DNA from: Xylaria sp. FL1777
Taxonomy: Eukaryota; Ascomycota; Sordariomycetes; Xylariales; Xylariaceae
DNA length: 64,000 nt
Direction: 5' to 3'
Assembly: GCA_022578965.1 (NCBI GenBank)
Contig: MU400527.1
Location: forward strand, 186,001 to 250,000
The notes below the pieces were generated by a model, which saw nothing but the letters and a program-made list of their open reading frames with translations, did no database searches and was not told the origin of the DNA. Positions 25,203 through 37,522 of the stretch are shown here, piece by piece. Numbering within the stretch: the first letter of the stretch is position 1; every line of letters starts with the position of its first letter. A program made the translations under genes and the position numbers.

Positions 25203-25918
25203 GATTAGTGGGTGTATGTAGCCTACCTAGCGAAAGATCGTTGGTTTGGTATGGGGTATGGATGCCTGCTTGTAATTAGAGGTTGCGATAACGGGGCCAG
25301 GCAGGCAGGCAGACAGGCAGCTAGTAAGGTGGTGACTCGATGGGAAGCCGGAGATCTATCTAGCCGCCGGCGATTGGAGTATGTAATAAATAGCAAGCAT
25401 TCTCGTCCCTGGCCTGAATTTCTGATTGATCCCATAGTCTACAAAATTTTGTCTTCTTCTTTCTCCCAGCGAGATATTTGGAAAGGGAAAAATGGTGTAA
25501 GAAATGCAAGCTTGTATTCTAATGTGTGTCCAGTAAATGCATGATTCCGTATTGCGCCAGCCAAACCGTTTCCCCCAGTCTATATTTGTTGTTGTACACT
25601 TCTCTTACAGAAAATCTCCAAATCCCTCCATACTTTTTCACTTCTTATATCTCATTCTGCTGGTCCAAATCCCCTCTATTCATCTTCCAGCCATAGCTTT
25701 TCCCTGATTTTGCAGACCCCTAATGAAATCATGTTAGCCAGTACAAACATATAGGTAGAATCTCGACATGGCTTGCTGAACTTACGAAACAAAAGTTTGG
25801 GTTGGCGCCCAGTATAATACATCATCGGTCATAGAACGATTTGTTCTAGATGGCCAAATTCAACTAAGATGTAATAGTTAGCATCACTGCGCAACTCTAA
25901 TGGCTAGAAGGAGGTAAC
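25203..25918. other. Intergenic region
   Basis: No coding signal. A (GGCA)n-like tract lies near 25,300-25,320. The minus-strand sequence at about 25,720-25,870 shows donor- and acceptor-like sites that could belong to a spliced 3' untranslated region of the small gene to the right. Confidence 0.35.
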
Positions 25919-26071
25919 TCACGACGACGACGTCGTCGGTGGTGGCGGCGATGGTGCCGGAGCTGGTGAGGTCTCGGTCTTGACAGTCGAAGACCCAGAT
26001 GCACTGCTCCCCTGGCCTTGGGTAGTGCCACCTTCCATGGCGACTGACACTGCTGCTAGAATCACAACCAT
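25919..26071 (-). CDS. Possible small secreted Ser/Thr/Pro-rich peptide
   Basis: A 50-residue frame read from the ATG at 26071. It starts with a short hydrophobic stretch (MVVILAAVSVAMEGG) that could be a signal sequence, followed by a Gly/Ser/Thr tail and a Pro-rich end (PAPAPSPPPPTTSSS). Support comes from TATATAA 160 bases upstream on the same strand and a good GTGAGT donor at the stop codon; splicing there would still end the frame at once. There is no recognisable family. Being short and low in complexity, it could be a chance frame. Confidence 0.35.
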   Translation of the reverse strand: MVVILAAVSVAMEGGTTQGQGSSASGSSTVKTETSPAPAPSPPPPTTSSS

Positions 26072-26230
26072 TGTAGGAAGGATGTATTTGTTGTTTTTGG
26101 TAGTTCGGATAACTTCTTGTGAGGACAAGGAGAGTGGCTAATCGAAAATTGGCTCTGGATCAAGGTGAAGTAGATGAGGTCGATGATGGCTGCTTTGATA
26201 CAAGATGATGCTCTTGGGCTGCCTCAACTC

Positions 26231-26237
26231 TTATATA
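26231..26237 (-). promoter_or_regulatory. TATA-like element on the minus strand
   Basis: TATATAA read on the minus strand, 160 bases before the small peptide start. The distance matches that seen for the protease and catalase genes of this window. Role inferred. Confidence 0.35.
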
Positions 26238-29200
26238 TGCACGTCCTGAACCGATATTTTGGCTCAGATGACTCTGTGGTATGTCTCATAATGACAAAAT
26301 TAGGCTGTGATGGTCGCGAGGCCAGGTTGGAAGGCAGCGAGCGAGTCCGAAACCGAATTGGCCCGAAGGGTGTCCGAAGCCCTTCTAAGATCCTCCTGCT
26401 TTGTGGTATATCTCCCCTACGAGGCAATGCCGTGTCGTCGAATATTGCGATTCTCCACTGACGTCACATCGAGAATCCTCGCTTAGGACCCTCGTCCAGG
26501 CCATTTTCCCCTGGTTATTACTATTCGATTCAACAAGAGGAACTACTTCAAGTATTAGTGACTCGATGGTTACGGCACAGTTTTTCCTAACTACACGGCG
26601 GCGACTAATAAGGTGAACGAACGGCTTGGCGAATGAAACGTCGTTCCGAAAATGCGATAGCCCGTACCACACTTTTCCCAGAGGCGTTCGAACCAGGCAC
26701 ATGTACTCCCCAAGGCTGATTTCCCGCTGCCTTGGTGCCTTCGTGGGCAAGCGGAGCGGAAGGGAGACCCGGACGTCGTGCCGCTGGCTGAGCGCGATGG
26801 CGCTAAACCGGATCGGGCAGCGCCAAGGACCTGGAGGTTTCTCCACATAGCTATCACTTTGGGACTAATTTCCTAATCGGGCCAGCTAACGTAGCATGGA
26901 GATCTTCTAGCAGCGGACAGATTAGGGAGACCGTCGGGGTCTAGGTAGATGGTCCTTCTCTTTCAGCTCTTCCTATTCGCCCCCAAAGATACGGTGTTAG
27001 GATGTCTTGGCGCTGGATGGCGGAGGCGGGTTATGTTATATATATGGAACCAAACTCGGACTTCCTAGATGCTCTGGACAGACGACTTCATACGGCGTAT
27101 TTTTCTCCCGTTTTCCCTATAATACGGAGTTCGCTTTCGACTCGGACTACGGCGGGTTTGCACGTCCCGCGCCGAACCGCATCGGGTCTTATTGGACGAA
27201 TCGGTTTACAAAGCACATGGGTATAAGAAACCTTATCTCGACGACCAGCAGAAAACGGTAGGCAGTGCTTCGCAGTTTACTTAAGCAGAGGCGCAGCGGG
27301 GACAAATGGCGGCCTAGCGATGCGAGAGTAGTAATTGTTAGTCCATCCTGCTCATTTAGTTGGTTCCTGTTCTATAATTGTTCCTGGTAGCTCGCGACCA
27401 GTCAGATGATGAGTCAGTGCGCCCGGCCACGTGCGCGAAGCGCCAGCGTTGCCTGATGTAAGTGACTAATGTCCACGTGAAGTTTATAAGTCTGCAATTC
27501 TGAAAAAGAGTATAGATAAAAAGGTGCGTATCGTGATCTAGCTAACTGACACGCAATTTAGGCATCACTTAGGCATCACTCTACATAATTGTAACGCTAA
27601 CATTTATTTTCCTATTTTTGTGCCCTTCTTGTATCGACAACTGCATATATAAGAAGACAACTCTTGAAATCAAAATGGCCAATGGGAGAAAAGTTCTGCA
27701 AGGCTGAAACTTAGCATGACGGTGATTCGCGTAATCCTATGTTCATTCTTGATGAGTATTACGGGTTCGTCCCATATGTTACGATGCGCCTATAGACTCT
27801 GGAGTTGTGGCTGAAACTTGGTCATAACCGGGCAGAGCCAGGCCGGCGATGACGTTATACGTGAGACGGCATTTCCTTTCGCCTTTAGGATCAAAATGTG
27901 TGGCGGCTGGCAAAGAACTTCTAGAATCAACACAACACTGCCCACAGGTAGGTAGACCCGACTCAATACAGCCATCCTCCAAGGCCAACGAAACTAGGAC
28001 TTGGTTAGCATGTTGTGACACTGAATGCTAGCCTGATCGAAAAATAACATTCACCATCAACTAGGCATAATTGAGGCTTTGGCTTGTCTCCCTCTCATTC
28101 TGATCCAGCAGAAAATAACCCTCCAGAAAGCCAAGCAACACATCCTTGGAATATAATGCAAGCTAATGGTGGAGAAGTACGCGGCGTGCGGCCGCTCGTC
28201 TTGATATTCGCCATTGATGTGGCCAAGTCTATTTGTGGTGTGCTTCGATTCCACCTTGATGTGGAGTAAGTGATGTTCATCGAGTTTCCTAGTCTGCCTG
28301 GCATCCCATGAGCCAAATGAACATGAAGAAAATAATTATCCCATGATTCTTATTCGTATCGTGCTATAATATTTTTAGCACGCACCCTAAAGATTGGATT
28401 TCTGGTAACCTCGCCTTCTTGGGGCAATCTTCCAGGATCTTAATAGAGCAGAGTAAGTACTAAACAAAACCCAAAGAGGAAAAACTAAACGAGGGAGTTT
28501 GGCCTTTCCCAATTGCTGCTAGAGTTAATATCCCGTTCTCAAAGTCAGATTTCTTGCTCGCCGGCAATCGTGAGATTCTTGAGATTAAGAGCCCCACGCT
28601 CCAGATCGGGCAGACCGTAAATTGGTTTTTACACAATGCCTCCCTGTTCTCGTGGTCACTCGACTCGAAGTGGAGAAACCCTGGTAACCCTAGTAACCCT
28701 GGTAGGGATCTTTGCAAGCATGAGATGTACCGGTTTGTTTAGTGAGGGAGACCTACTTGGAACGTTGGAAATATTGGAGTTGAATATCTGTCACTAAAAA
28801 TAAAAGGACCGTACCTCGCGCAATTACTGCAGGGAGGGAAAATACCTATTAGCTGCAGGTGAGATTTATTATTACTTACCTAAGGTAGATGAAGGAAGGG
28901 ATTGGTCGCTTAGGTATGGTACCTACATGCAGTCGGTCGTACAGTACGACAGAGGTATACATCGATATCGATAACACTGTCTGCGTAGATCACAGTGGGG
29001 CGGCTCGATTGATGGAGGGGTACATACTTAGGTAGGGAGCCGACGCATTTGATTGCCAAACACCCCGCAAACAACCATTACTCAAACCGGTACCTAGATG
29101 GTCCAAGCTAGAATATGCCAGAACAAGTGACATCCCATTCCATACCAGGTAGGTAGTTCCGCAGAGAACCCGCCAGCTTCCAAAATCTGTCGAAGCTGCC

Positions 29201-29260
29201 TAATGCTTCCTTTCATCTAGTCAATTTCTTTAATCGGTCCGTCTAGTATAAGTCGAAAAA
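26238..29260. other. 3-kb gene-free region before CDC37
   Basis: No protein motif or exon chain was found. Short tandem words occur near 28,680 (GGTAACCCTAGTAACCCTGG). Copies of the GGTACCTA-type motif occur between 28,875 and 29,160, in the CDC37 promoter area. Confidence 0.45.
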
Positions 29261-30897
29261 ATGCCTGTAGATTACAGCAAGTGGGTAAGTGCCTAGGAAC
29301 ATGGTTGCTATGCGCCCATCCATTGATGGTCGGAAGAGCTATGGCTGAGAGCCAAGAACTAGGAGCTAGGAGCTGAGAGCTAACCACAATGCCTCCTCTC
29401 TTCGTAGGACAATCTAGAGCTCAGCGATGACTCCGACATCGAGGTCCATCCGAACGTCGACAAGCGGTCCTTCATCCGCGCCAAGCAGAACCAAATCCAT
29501 GCCGAGCGCCAACAGCGCCGACTTCAGATCGAGTCCTACAAGTACGAGCGCATAATCAATGATGGAGTGATGAAGCGCATATCCGGGCTTCTAGCTGCCC
29601 TCAGAGCCAATGCCGCTGACGCTGAAGCCAACCCGGCCGAAGTGGCTTTCCGAGCCGTGATGGAGTCTGCTGGCAGCCCCGAGGACGACAGGGTACCCAC
29701 GCCCCCAGAAGGCGTCCATGCTAACGTCGGCGAGTCGCCAACATACACCAAGATGATGGCCGCATTGCTAGACCAGGTAAATAGCACGCTCAATGAGAAG
29801 AAACCAGAGAATCGCCACACTGCTATGGTCGAGGAGATAGAGGTTCACCTGAGCAAGGTGCAAGATCTACAGAGGCAACTCTTGGAAGACCTAGCAGAAC
29901 TGGAGAAGGATGAAAGCCGCAAGATCACAAGCGAGAGTATCCACACAGGATTCGACAGCTCCTACGTCGCAAAGTCTACACCGTCTACATCAGGGGAGAA
30001 GAAGGACGATGGCAAAATCGAACTTTTGAACCCCAATTTCTCCGCGAACAAACCTGAAGGATCAAAGGGGACACCTACGACCGAGGACGAAGACGACGAT
30101 GCTGAAATTGAGGCTTCCCCCGATGCTCGCAAGTTCGCACACATCAAGGCCAGCGAGTATCGAGAAAGCCATGCCTTCATCACCTCGCACACCCACATTC
30201 TGTCTGAGAAGGAAACCGACGGTATCCTCGTCATGGCCTTTGACGCGCAGTTAGAAAATAAGGATGATGTCGCACGAAACTACATACATCAAGCTCTACT
30301 ACTCCAGTACTGCCGCTCGCTCGGCAAGGATGGTGTCTCGCTCTTCTTCAAGCGCATCACCACCAAGGGCCACCAAGCCCAAGAGGTGTTCTTTAAAGAT
30401 GTACAGGATACATACTTCCGCATTAAAAGCCGGACGGCAGAGATCAACGCACAGCGCGCTGCAGAAGGTGCGTCTGGCGATTTAGAGCAGATCCAGCTAC
30501 ATGCCGTTGAACCAGGCACGGAGATCAAGATCCGGATCCCTGCCGAGAACAGCGAAGAGGAAGCCGAGAAGCACGGACGTGAAATCTTCGAACGGTTTGC
30601 CCCGGACATGCGAACGGCCCTAGAATCTGGCAGCCTCGACAAGGTCAACGAGGTTCTTGGTAAGATGAAGGTTCCCGAGGCCGAGGAGGTCGTTGGTCTC
30701 TTGAGCGAGGTAAGGCGTATATACTGCGGCGTCACCAGCCGGCACGCTCATTTGCTAACAACTCAACTATCTTGTAGGCTGGCATCCTCAGCTTGGAAGA
30801 GCAGATAATAGACGCTACCACCGAGGAAGGTAAAATGAAGGTTAAGGAGATAGAGGAGAGAGCCGCACAGGAGTCGTATGCAGATGATCCCGAGTAA
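29261..30897 (+). CDS. CDC37: Hsp90 co-chaperone CDC37
   Basis: Three exons: 29261-29284, 29408-30709, 30778-30897, giving 481 residues. The start MPVDYSKWDNLELSDDSD is the hallmark of CDC37. The conserved CK2-phosphorylated serine is Ser14. A kinase-binding coiled N-terminal domain follows (KRSFIRAKQNQIHAERQQRR). The Hsp90-binding middle domain comes next (ILSEKETDGILVMAFDAQLENK, then RNYIHQALLLQYC), and then a helical C-terminal domain. CDC37 loads protein kinases onto Hsp90 in the cytosol. Exon 1 encodes only eight residues, MPVDYSKW. The 123-nt first intron and 68-nt last intron have standard ends. Assignment is certain. Confidence 0.96.
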
Positions 30898-32175
30898 AAG
30901 TAGACTCCCGTGCAATAGTGTTAGGGGCGATTTAATTCGTCCTTATAGTATATACTACTAATGGCTGTGAGTACTCTGTAGAAGACACTGCTATAGTATA
31001 GTTATGAATACCCCGAAACATATTTTCAGCTGATTTGCCCGATCGTCAGGTATATCTACTGTAGATATTATTAGTACTGAGTGAAGCATGGGTGTCGATG
31101 CTTTTTTTTTTCTAACCAAGGTAAAGTCCACTGAACTATGACACTCTCCGCTTGTTTATGCCCCAATAAAGATTACCTTAATATTATGTGATGTTGCCAA
31201 GGGGGCTGTGTGTGGCTGTACCCTTTCATACAGTAATTGTCCAAAGAGGCTGGAAAGAATCTTCCATCAGCTTGCAGCCGCATTGTCTCAGTGTGGGGAG
31301 CTTCGTATTCCCCTTTGGGATTCCCCTGATTCTGTTGTCGAACGTTACCATGCATGTAGGGCTGGCTATGATACAGAATCACAAGCCTTAAGTGGCGATT
31401 ATCGATTTTAGATCATTCTTGGACCAATGCACGGATGGTGCCGCTGCGAAAAACCTAGGCATGAGCTTACTTGTTGTTAATTCGGTTTGTGAGAGTTTTG
31501 TCCGTATTGTAAGGACTATGTACTTTTTAAAAAGGGGGGGAAGAAGTTACTTACATAACTTATTATTCCGTAGATCAGCTTGAAACAGATTGTACGCAGT
31601 ACATTAAGTAGCAGGACGGAACGCGCGTTTACACGAGCGGGCTGACGTGGAGAGGCGCAGTCATCAGCTCCAAGACAGAACAAGCTTCGAGACCTAGTCC
31701 AGATGTCCCGGCGAGAAGTCCGGAACATGCTCCACAGTGGGCATCTCCTAACCTTAGCTGGCCTAGGCATGTGTTTCCAGTGTTTCCAGCCCGGCTCCCT
31801 GCAGATCACCATTCGCTCACCACCCGCAGGGGACAGCCCGTCGTCCCAACCTCACGCAACGACACGACAACGGGCGTTTTGGGTGTGGCGGATCAGCATT
31901 ACGTACCCAAATATGCGTTCTGTTCGGGGCCCTCACTCCTCACTTCAGCCTTCTCTACACGTGTAAATAATAATAGTGTTTAAAAGTAGTATTACGCTCG
32001 TTACAAGACACCGAAATCAAAGCCTTTTCCTCCTCTTTCTCTCTCTCTCTTACTCTCTCGCTCTCGCTCGCTCGCTTCCTCATTTTCACATATTCATTTT
32101 CTCTTTCATAGGAAGTAAGTTGTGCACACGGGTAATCGCAGTGCTCTCGTTTCGATTCGTACTGCCTCAATCGAG
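30898..32175. other. Intergenic region between CDC37 and the phosphodiesterase gene
   Basis: No coding signal. It holds the CDC37 3' region, a poly-T run near 31,105 and, at its right end, the pyrimidine-rich leader of the next gene. Confidence 0.45.
32024..32080 (+). promoter_or_regulatory. CT-rich core promoter/leader tract
   Basis: A nearly pure pyrimidine run including (CT)n and (GCTC)n, about 100-150 bases before the phosphodiesterase start. CT-rich blocks commonly precede transcription starts in filamentous fungi. Inferred, no direct proof. Confidence 0.35.
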
Positions 32176-33318
32176 ATGATTCCATCATTATGCAAATACG
32201 TAGCAACTGTGGCAGCTCTAGCGAGCACGGCCTGTGCATCACCACAGGCAAGTAATGTCTTGTCGACAGTGACGACGGCAACGCCTCTCGCCACGGCACA
32301 AGCCGCATCAGCGAGCTCGACATCGACAGTCGCTTGCAATAACTCCCCAGACCTCTGTAGCCGCTCCTACAGCAACATCACTCACATGGGCGCCCACGAC
32401 TCGGCTTTTCTCCGCGACGCCAGCACCTCGAACTCGATAGCCGGGAATCAGTACTACAACGCGACCGTGGCCCTGGATGCTGGCATACGACTGCTGCAGG
32501 CGCAGGTCCACGACCTCAATGGAACGATCGAGCTCTGCCACACGCTCTGCAGCCTGCTCGACGCCGGCCCTCTGCAGGATTGGCTCGGGGACATCAAAAC
32601 CTGGATGGACAACAACCCGAACGAAGTGGTGACGCTCCTGATCGTCAACTCGGATAACTACGACATCAAGGAATTCGGGTCCGTATTCGAGGCGTCGGGC
32701 ATCTCGAAGTACGGATACACGCCCTCGGGCTCCGGGTGGCCGACGCTGCAGACCATGATCACCGCCAACACCCGGCTCGTGACGTTCATCGCGTCCGTCA
32801 CCGCCAGCAGCTCCTACCCGTATCTACTGCCCGAGTTCAACTACGTCTTCGAGACGGCGTACGAGGTGACCTCGCTCTCGGGCTTCAACTGTACGCTGGA
32901 CCGGCCTTCAACGCAGTCATCGGCGGCATCCGCGCTCTCCGCGGGCTTCCTGCCGCTCATGAACCACTTCGCCTACAAGGAGCTGGCGGCCTCCATCATG
33001 GTCCCCGACGTCGACGACATCGCGACCACCAACAGCCCCTCCACGTCCGTCACGGGCGCCCTGGGCCTGCACGCCGAGACCTGCGCCTCCCAGTGGGGCG
33101 ACAAGCCGACGTTTGTGCTGGTGGATTTCTTCGACCAGGGCCCCTCCATCAAGACGGCCGACGCCATGAACGGCATCGCCAACGCCGTCGGCCGCAAGAA
33201 CGACACGGCGGCTTCCGAGGACACCACAGCCAGCGAGGCGAAACGCGGGCGTGGCGCCGCTGGCATGGGCACGGGGGCGCTCGTTGCGTTCTTCGTGGCG
33301 GCGTTGGTCCTCGCGTAG
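32176..33318 (+). CDS. Secreted PI-PLC X-domain-like phosphodiesterase, probably GPI-anchored
   Basis: An intronless frame of 380 residues from the ATG at 32176; the frame extends upstream only to a GTG. Residues 1 to about 21 form a signal peptide. A Ser/Thr/Ala linker follows to about residue 52. The PLC-like TIM barrel begins at [11 protein letters not shown], with candidate catalytic His70/His74, then [14 protein letters not shown] with His112. [15 protein letters not shown] and [18 protein letters not shown] are characteristic of the fungal PLC-like phosphodiesterase family. The chain ends in a small-residue region and hydrophobic tail ([15 protein letters not shown]) with no charged end, as in GPI-attachment signals. 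It likely acts at the cell surface on a phospholipid or glycerophosphodiester; the substrate is unknown. Several N-glycosylation sequons (NIT, NAT, NGT, NCT) are visible. Confidence 0.9.
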   Translation: MIPSLCKYVATVAALASTACASPQASNVLSTVTTATPLATAQAASASSTSTVACNNSPDLCSRSYSNITHMGAHDSAFLRDASTSNSIAGNQYYNATVALDAGIRLLQAQVHDLNGTIELCHTLCSLLDAGPLQDWLGDIKTWMDNNPNEVVTLLIVNSDNYDIKEFGSVFEASGISKYGYTPSGSGWPTLQTMITANTRLVTFIASVTASSSYPYLLPEFNYVFETAYEVTSLSGFNCTLDRPSTQSSAASALSAGFLPLMNHFAYKELAASIMVPDVDDIATTNSPSTSVTGALGLHAETCASQWGDKPTFVLVDFFDQGPSIKTADAMNGIANAVGRKNDTAASEDTTASEAKRGRGAAGMGTGALVAFFVAALVLA

Positions 33319-34107
33319 ATTTGGCGGGGGTGACGGACGTATTTGTATTAGAATGCCCCATTTCTGGAGCATAGCATCCCATGGCATGAATAATTTTCTT
33401 TTGAAATCTTTTCAGGGAGGTCAGTTTATTTTGGACAGGATCGGATAGGTCGGGTTGCATAGCGAACGGCGTTTTATTATCTTGAGAGGTAAAATTTCTA
33501 CAGGTATGGGATCTCATCGCTGGGTACGGGAAACAGTACTTGATTATAACACATCATCGTTAAAATAGCGGGTGCGTGTTTTTTCTATGCGTCCTTTGAG
33601 GGCTTGAGGAGTGAGTACCCTAGGTAGAGATAAATCTGCTGGCAGCGGCGTATGCGCCGTGGTTAGTTGGGCTAGATGGGAATGCGTAAGATGAAATCTA
33701 GAGAAATTAGTTATATGCGCGCCACTGGTGTTTACTCGGAAAGCCTCACAATGACATTTAGTTCCCTGCTTTGAAATTCATGTACGTGGCTACAGATCGT
33801 ACAAATTTTGTGTCTGACCTACGTAGAGAAGACTTTGAACCTGCGACCAATATATGATTCGCCGATAAAGATCTTGATTGCTGGCGGGCGTGCATCATAG
33901 AATTGTCATCATGGGCCGGCCCGGCCGCCGGCGGGGTTGTGGATGGAGCTCTCCGTAGGTAGCTTTTAACCTCAAAGTCGCCTGCCTCGTCGCTTATCTG
34001 TTCTATTTCATCGCCTCACCTAGCCCACATAAATAAAGTACTCACATTCTCTCAAAGCCAGCAAAGTCCTCCGAGAATTATACGCCGACTGACCTAAGTA
34101 AGGCATC
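33319..34107. other. Intergenic region
   Basis: No coding signal. A GC-rich patch lies near 33,910-33,935 (GGCCGGCCCGGCCGCCGGCG) and one ACCCTAGGTAG motif near 33,617. Confidence 0.45.
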
Positions 34108-35199
34108 ATGGAATACGCGCACGTCGCGACGCCTGAGCGGTGCTACGCCGACTTCTGTCTAATCCCGGTGCGTTTCTCATTATCTACATCTCAGTATCTA
34201 CTTCTGCTATCCGTCATCGCCACCGCCGCGCGCCCTGTCAAGTTCTTCAAACCTGTGTAGCATGAATATTTAACCTAGGCCAACCGTGCTACTATGAAAT
34301 CACCCTCTCATTTCATATACCTTTCTATCCAAAGACACTTCACCTCTGACAGTTCTCTACCTTCGCGACGAGCGTGAAACGAGGCTTCATTAGAGCACAC
34401 TATATAGCCGTGCCCAAAGAACCCAGGCGTTCTAACTCGATCCTCCATACAGGTCGGCACCGGCTCCGTCTCCGTCGCGGAAGAAGTGGCAGAGGTCCAG
34501 AAACTGCTCAAAGCCAGCGGGCTTGTGTACACGATGCATTCGGCGGGGACGACAGTCGGTACGTCTCGTCAGTGATAAAAACAGATGTTTTTTAATAATC
34601 ATGTTTTTAGCTCCTTTCTGCCCTTTCATTTTTCCCTTTTTCAATTTCCTAAGCTCCAACTCAGTTCATCTTAATACATCATCCATTCTTCAACCCCATT
34701 CCCCTCTCTCTTTCGCCCGTCTCATCTCACGTCCTGACGGGGTCCTCGACATACCTAATAGCAAACTAGCGACCTATTCTTCGATCAAGGAGAACGGGAA
34801 AATAGCAGCCCGGCAATTAATAATAATTAATCAACTAACTAACTAACTTATTAACCAACGCAACAGAAGGCTCCTGGGACGAAGTGATGCGAGTAATCGG
34901 ACAAGCGCATAGCGTAGTCCACGCGCGAGGCGTAGTAAGAGTGCAGAGTTCGATGCGCGTAGGCACAAGGTCAGTTCTTGCTAGAATCAACTCATCTATA
35001 TCACCCAAGTGATCACTGCTGGTGTCTCAACCCAACCCAATCCAACCCCCCTCCCCGGGTTTCTTAGCTTCCCTGTCTATTCTCCATATATACGCTCCTG
35101 ATTTCAGCTCCCTTACGAATTTACAGAACGGACAAGAAGCAGACGGCCCAAGATAAAGTGAAGCGCGTCGAAGACATACTATCGAAGTCAGCGTCGTGA
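34108..35199 (+). CDS. ECM15/MTH1187-like (UPF0045) thiamine-binding-fold protein
   Basis: Four exons: 34108-34167, 34453-34558, 34867-34969, 35127-35199, giving 113 residues. The introns (285, 308 and 157 nt) total more than twice the coding length and are unusually long for this genome. Conserved blocks include YADFCLIPVGTGSVSVAEEV, VYTMHSAGTTVEGSWDEVM and RVGTRTDKKQTAQDKV, all diagnostic of the ECM15/YqgV family. Members form small ferredoxin-like-fold oligomers proposed to bind thiamine; the cellular role is poorly known. It converges with the CCDC47-like gene 375 bases downstream. The family call is secure; the function is not. Confidence 0.9.
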
Positions 35200-35573
35200 G
35201 GGACGTCGGATGATATACCCAGGTATAATTACGACAGGCGGGTCTACGTGGCTTAGGGAGAGAAGAGCAGGGCCCTGTTTCTAGGATGAGAATCAATAGG
35301 TGCGGAGAAGGGATGTAACCATATCCGAACAAGTATTCTTCTCTTACATTAAGAAATGACCAAAACCCGGTCTGCATGGCCCTGTATTTTGAAATAGTTA
35401 CATACATTGTGCCCCTATAGACTTTTAGAGCTCCTACTTTGCATCCGTGATGAAGACAGGCCCCCTCTTTTATTACCCTTGCCAGATAAACCGCCGTGTC
35501 GCTGCCCAGAATCGCCTCTGTAAATTCTAGCTTGAACGTAGTAAAGAGTATTCGACAAGAATCATTAATCAGG
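35200..35573. other. Intergenic region between converging genes
   Basis: Short shared 3' region of the ECM15-like (+) and CCDC47-like (-) genes. No additional signal is seen. Confidence 0.4.
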
Positions 35574-37094
35574 TTATGCGCGCATCGTCTGCTTCTTAGC
35601 CGCCTTACGCATCTCCTTCTCCTTCTCCTTTTCGAGGTATTTCTTCTGGGCCTTGGCATCAAGGGCACCGAGCTCGGCATCGCGCTTAGCCTTCCTAGCC
35701 TTGTCACGCTCTAGTGCCCGCTCCTCAGCCTTTTCTTCCTCGGCGAGTTTCTGGATTTGCTTGATATTCTCTTCTCGTACGCTCTTAACCTTGCGCAAGA
35801 CCTCGTTCCGGAAGTGGGCGACGGACGCCAATTGGTCGGGTAGTCGGATGAAATACGTGAATAGAGGGAGGAGACTTTCGTAGTTGTTTGAGGAGGGAAG
35901 TCGGTAACGAAGGAAGATACGCTTACGTGGGGAAGCCTCATCCAATCTGCCACTTGGTTAGTATCTTTATTTGGCCTGGCTAGGGTTGCTAAGCTTACGT
36001 CTTAGGCTTCTCCACAGGCTGGTCAGTGATGATGAGATAGTCGAACAGGTCTCCCGCCTTCTTAACAGCCTCGACCAGTTCGTCCGTTAGGAGAGCCGAG
36101 GTGACTTCGGCGCTCTCGCTCATGACGGTTGTCCAAATAGGCAGCTTAGAGTGGTCCTTGGTGAAGGTGATGGAGACGTCGTATCGCTCATCCCGCAGCT
36201 CCTTCATTTGGTTCTTGTTCACGATAGCCCAGACGAAACCATCATAGGCACTCTTTGCGTCCTTGCTCCGAAGTTCGGCGCCGCCGGGAATACCAGGAAC
36301 AATTTGAGCCTCCCTTCCATCAAAGGGGTAGATAGTAGCGCCCAAAGAGTCCTCAGGTGTCGGATAGCTATCAAAGAGGAAACTGATGATAAACTCGGGG
36401 AAGAGTACCAGAGGGTTGAAGCGCTTCATCAGCGACAACTTCACATCCATGAAAGCGACATTCTGCCGGCCAGTCGCATACGATGCATATTCAAACAAGC
36501 TTTTTTCTTTCAACAGCTCGTCGGAATCATCCTTCGAGACGGGTGATCCGCCGAGACCAACATGAGCAAACTCGCTGGTTAGGAGAGGGAGGTGAGCTTT
36601 CGCCCATGCCTTTGACTTGGTCCGGTTCAGTCGTGAGCCGATGAAGTGCAGAGTGCAGATTACGGCGATGATGGATAGGATGAGGCCTTCGGTCCGGAAC
36701 TCGCTCAAACTATGGCGCTCGTGTACATTGTACCATTTCGTGTAGGGACGGGCGGTAGGAACAGGACCACTGTTGGCGAGGCCGCCGGGAGTAGTCTGAA
36801 AAGGCAGAGCCGCAGGCTGAGGCGCTTCTGCGAAGTCGGCGAAGTCTACAGCGGCTTTGGTCAGCAAATGGCGCTAATACAAGCCTCTGTGAATCCCAAG
36901 GTTCGAGCGCAAAAGACCAATCATTAAATGAAAATAAGTTACAGTTGTGGAATGTCGAGAGAACTGGAGCCTCGTCGATCTGAGACGAGGAGAAAGACAC
37001 GTGGAGAGAGACACGTACCAGAGTCAGGCTTGGCGGCCACAGGAGTGTCCGCGGGCTTGTTGCCTCCGAGGATGTTTTTAAGGAAGTCGGCCAT
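35574..37094 (-). CDS. CCDC47/DUF1682 family ER membrane protein (PAT-complex subunit homologue)
   Basis: Three exons on the minus strand: 37094-37019, 36845-35999, 35946-35574, giving 431 residues. The N-terminus MADFLKNILGG is followed by a short Pro/Ala region and one membrane helix (LILSIIAVICTLHFIG). A large cytosolic domain contains FPEFIISFLFDSYPTPEDSLG, FVWAIVNKNQMKELRDERYD and the sequence DQPVEKPKTLDEASPRKRIF. The C-terminus is a long Lys/Glu/Arg-rich coiled coil ending in KKQTMRA, the usual DUF1682 pattern. In animals CCDC47 forms the PAT intramembrane chaperone with Asterix at the ER translocon. A similar role here is inferred. The intron acceptors CTGTAG and GGCAG restore frame exactly. 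Confidence 0.92.
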
Positions 37095-37522
37095 CTTCGC
37101 AGACACTCGTGCCAGGAAGCAATTGCTTGCGCCGAGGTAAAGGGAGGGGGATGCGACAGATGTAGATGGGACCAAGATGGCCTCCAATAAGAACTCACCC
37201 GCGACGCAGAAGAAGCACAAGGAATCGAGAGCTGATGGACCCGAGAGTTGGGGTGCAGTGTTGCGCAGCTCCACAGCCCCAATCTGGACTAGGTCATACC
37301 TTATCTAGACTAGTCTCCGACCCTGCTGATTAAGGATAATTTAGGGGTAGGTGGGGCATCTGTGGCGTTATTATGTGGCGCAGTCGGCATGAACCCTGTT
37401 GCTGGGGCGTTGCTGTGGGCATCTTTGGATGTCAACAAACCTTAACTGCTGTTAAACATGTCACAATCCGCCTGCAAGAACAAGGAGACGACTCTTCATA
37501 ATCCTTCATCATATAGGTGAAC
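37095..37522. other. Shared promoter region of divergent genes
   Basis: The CCDC47-like gene (-) and the haspin-like gene (+) start from opposite sides of this 428-base gap, so it probably holds both promoters. No canonical TATA element is seen. Confidence 0.45.

Noticed and set aside
26675..26705. GTTCGAACC resembling a tRNA B box
   Set aside because: Flanking bases do not pair into a T arm on either strand and no A box or anticodon arm could be placed.
32122..32175. Upstream extension of the phosphodiesterase
   Set aside because: It begins with GTG and would bury the signal peptide. The ATG at 32176 gives a normal secretory start.
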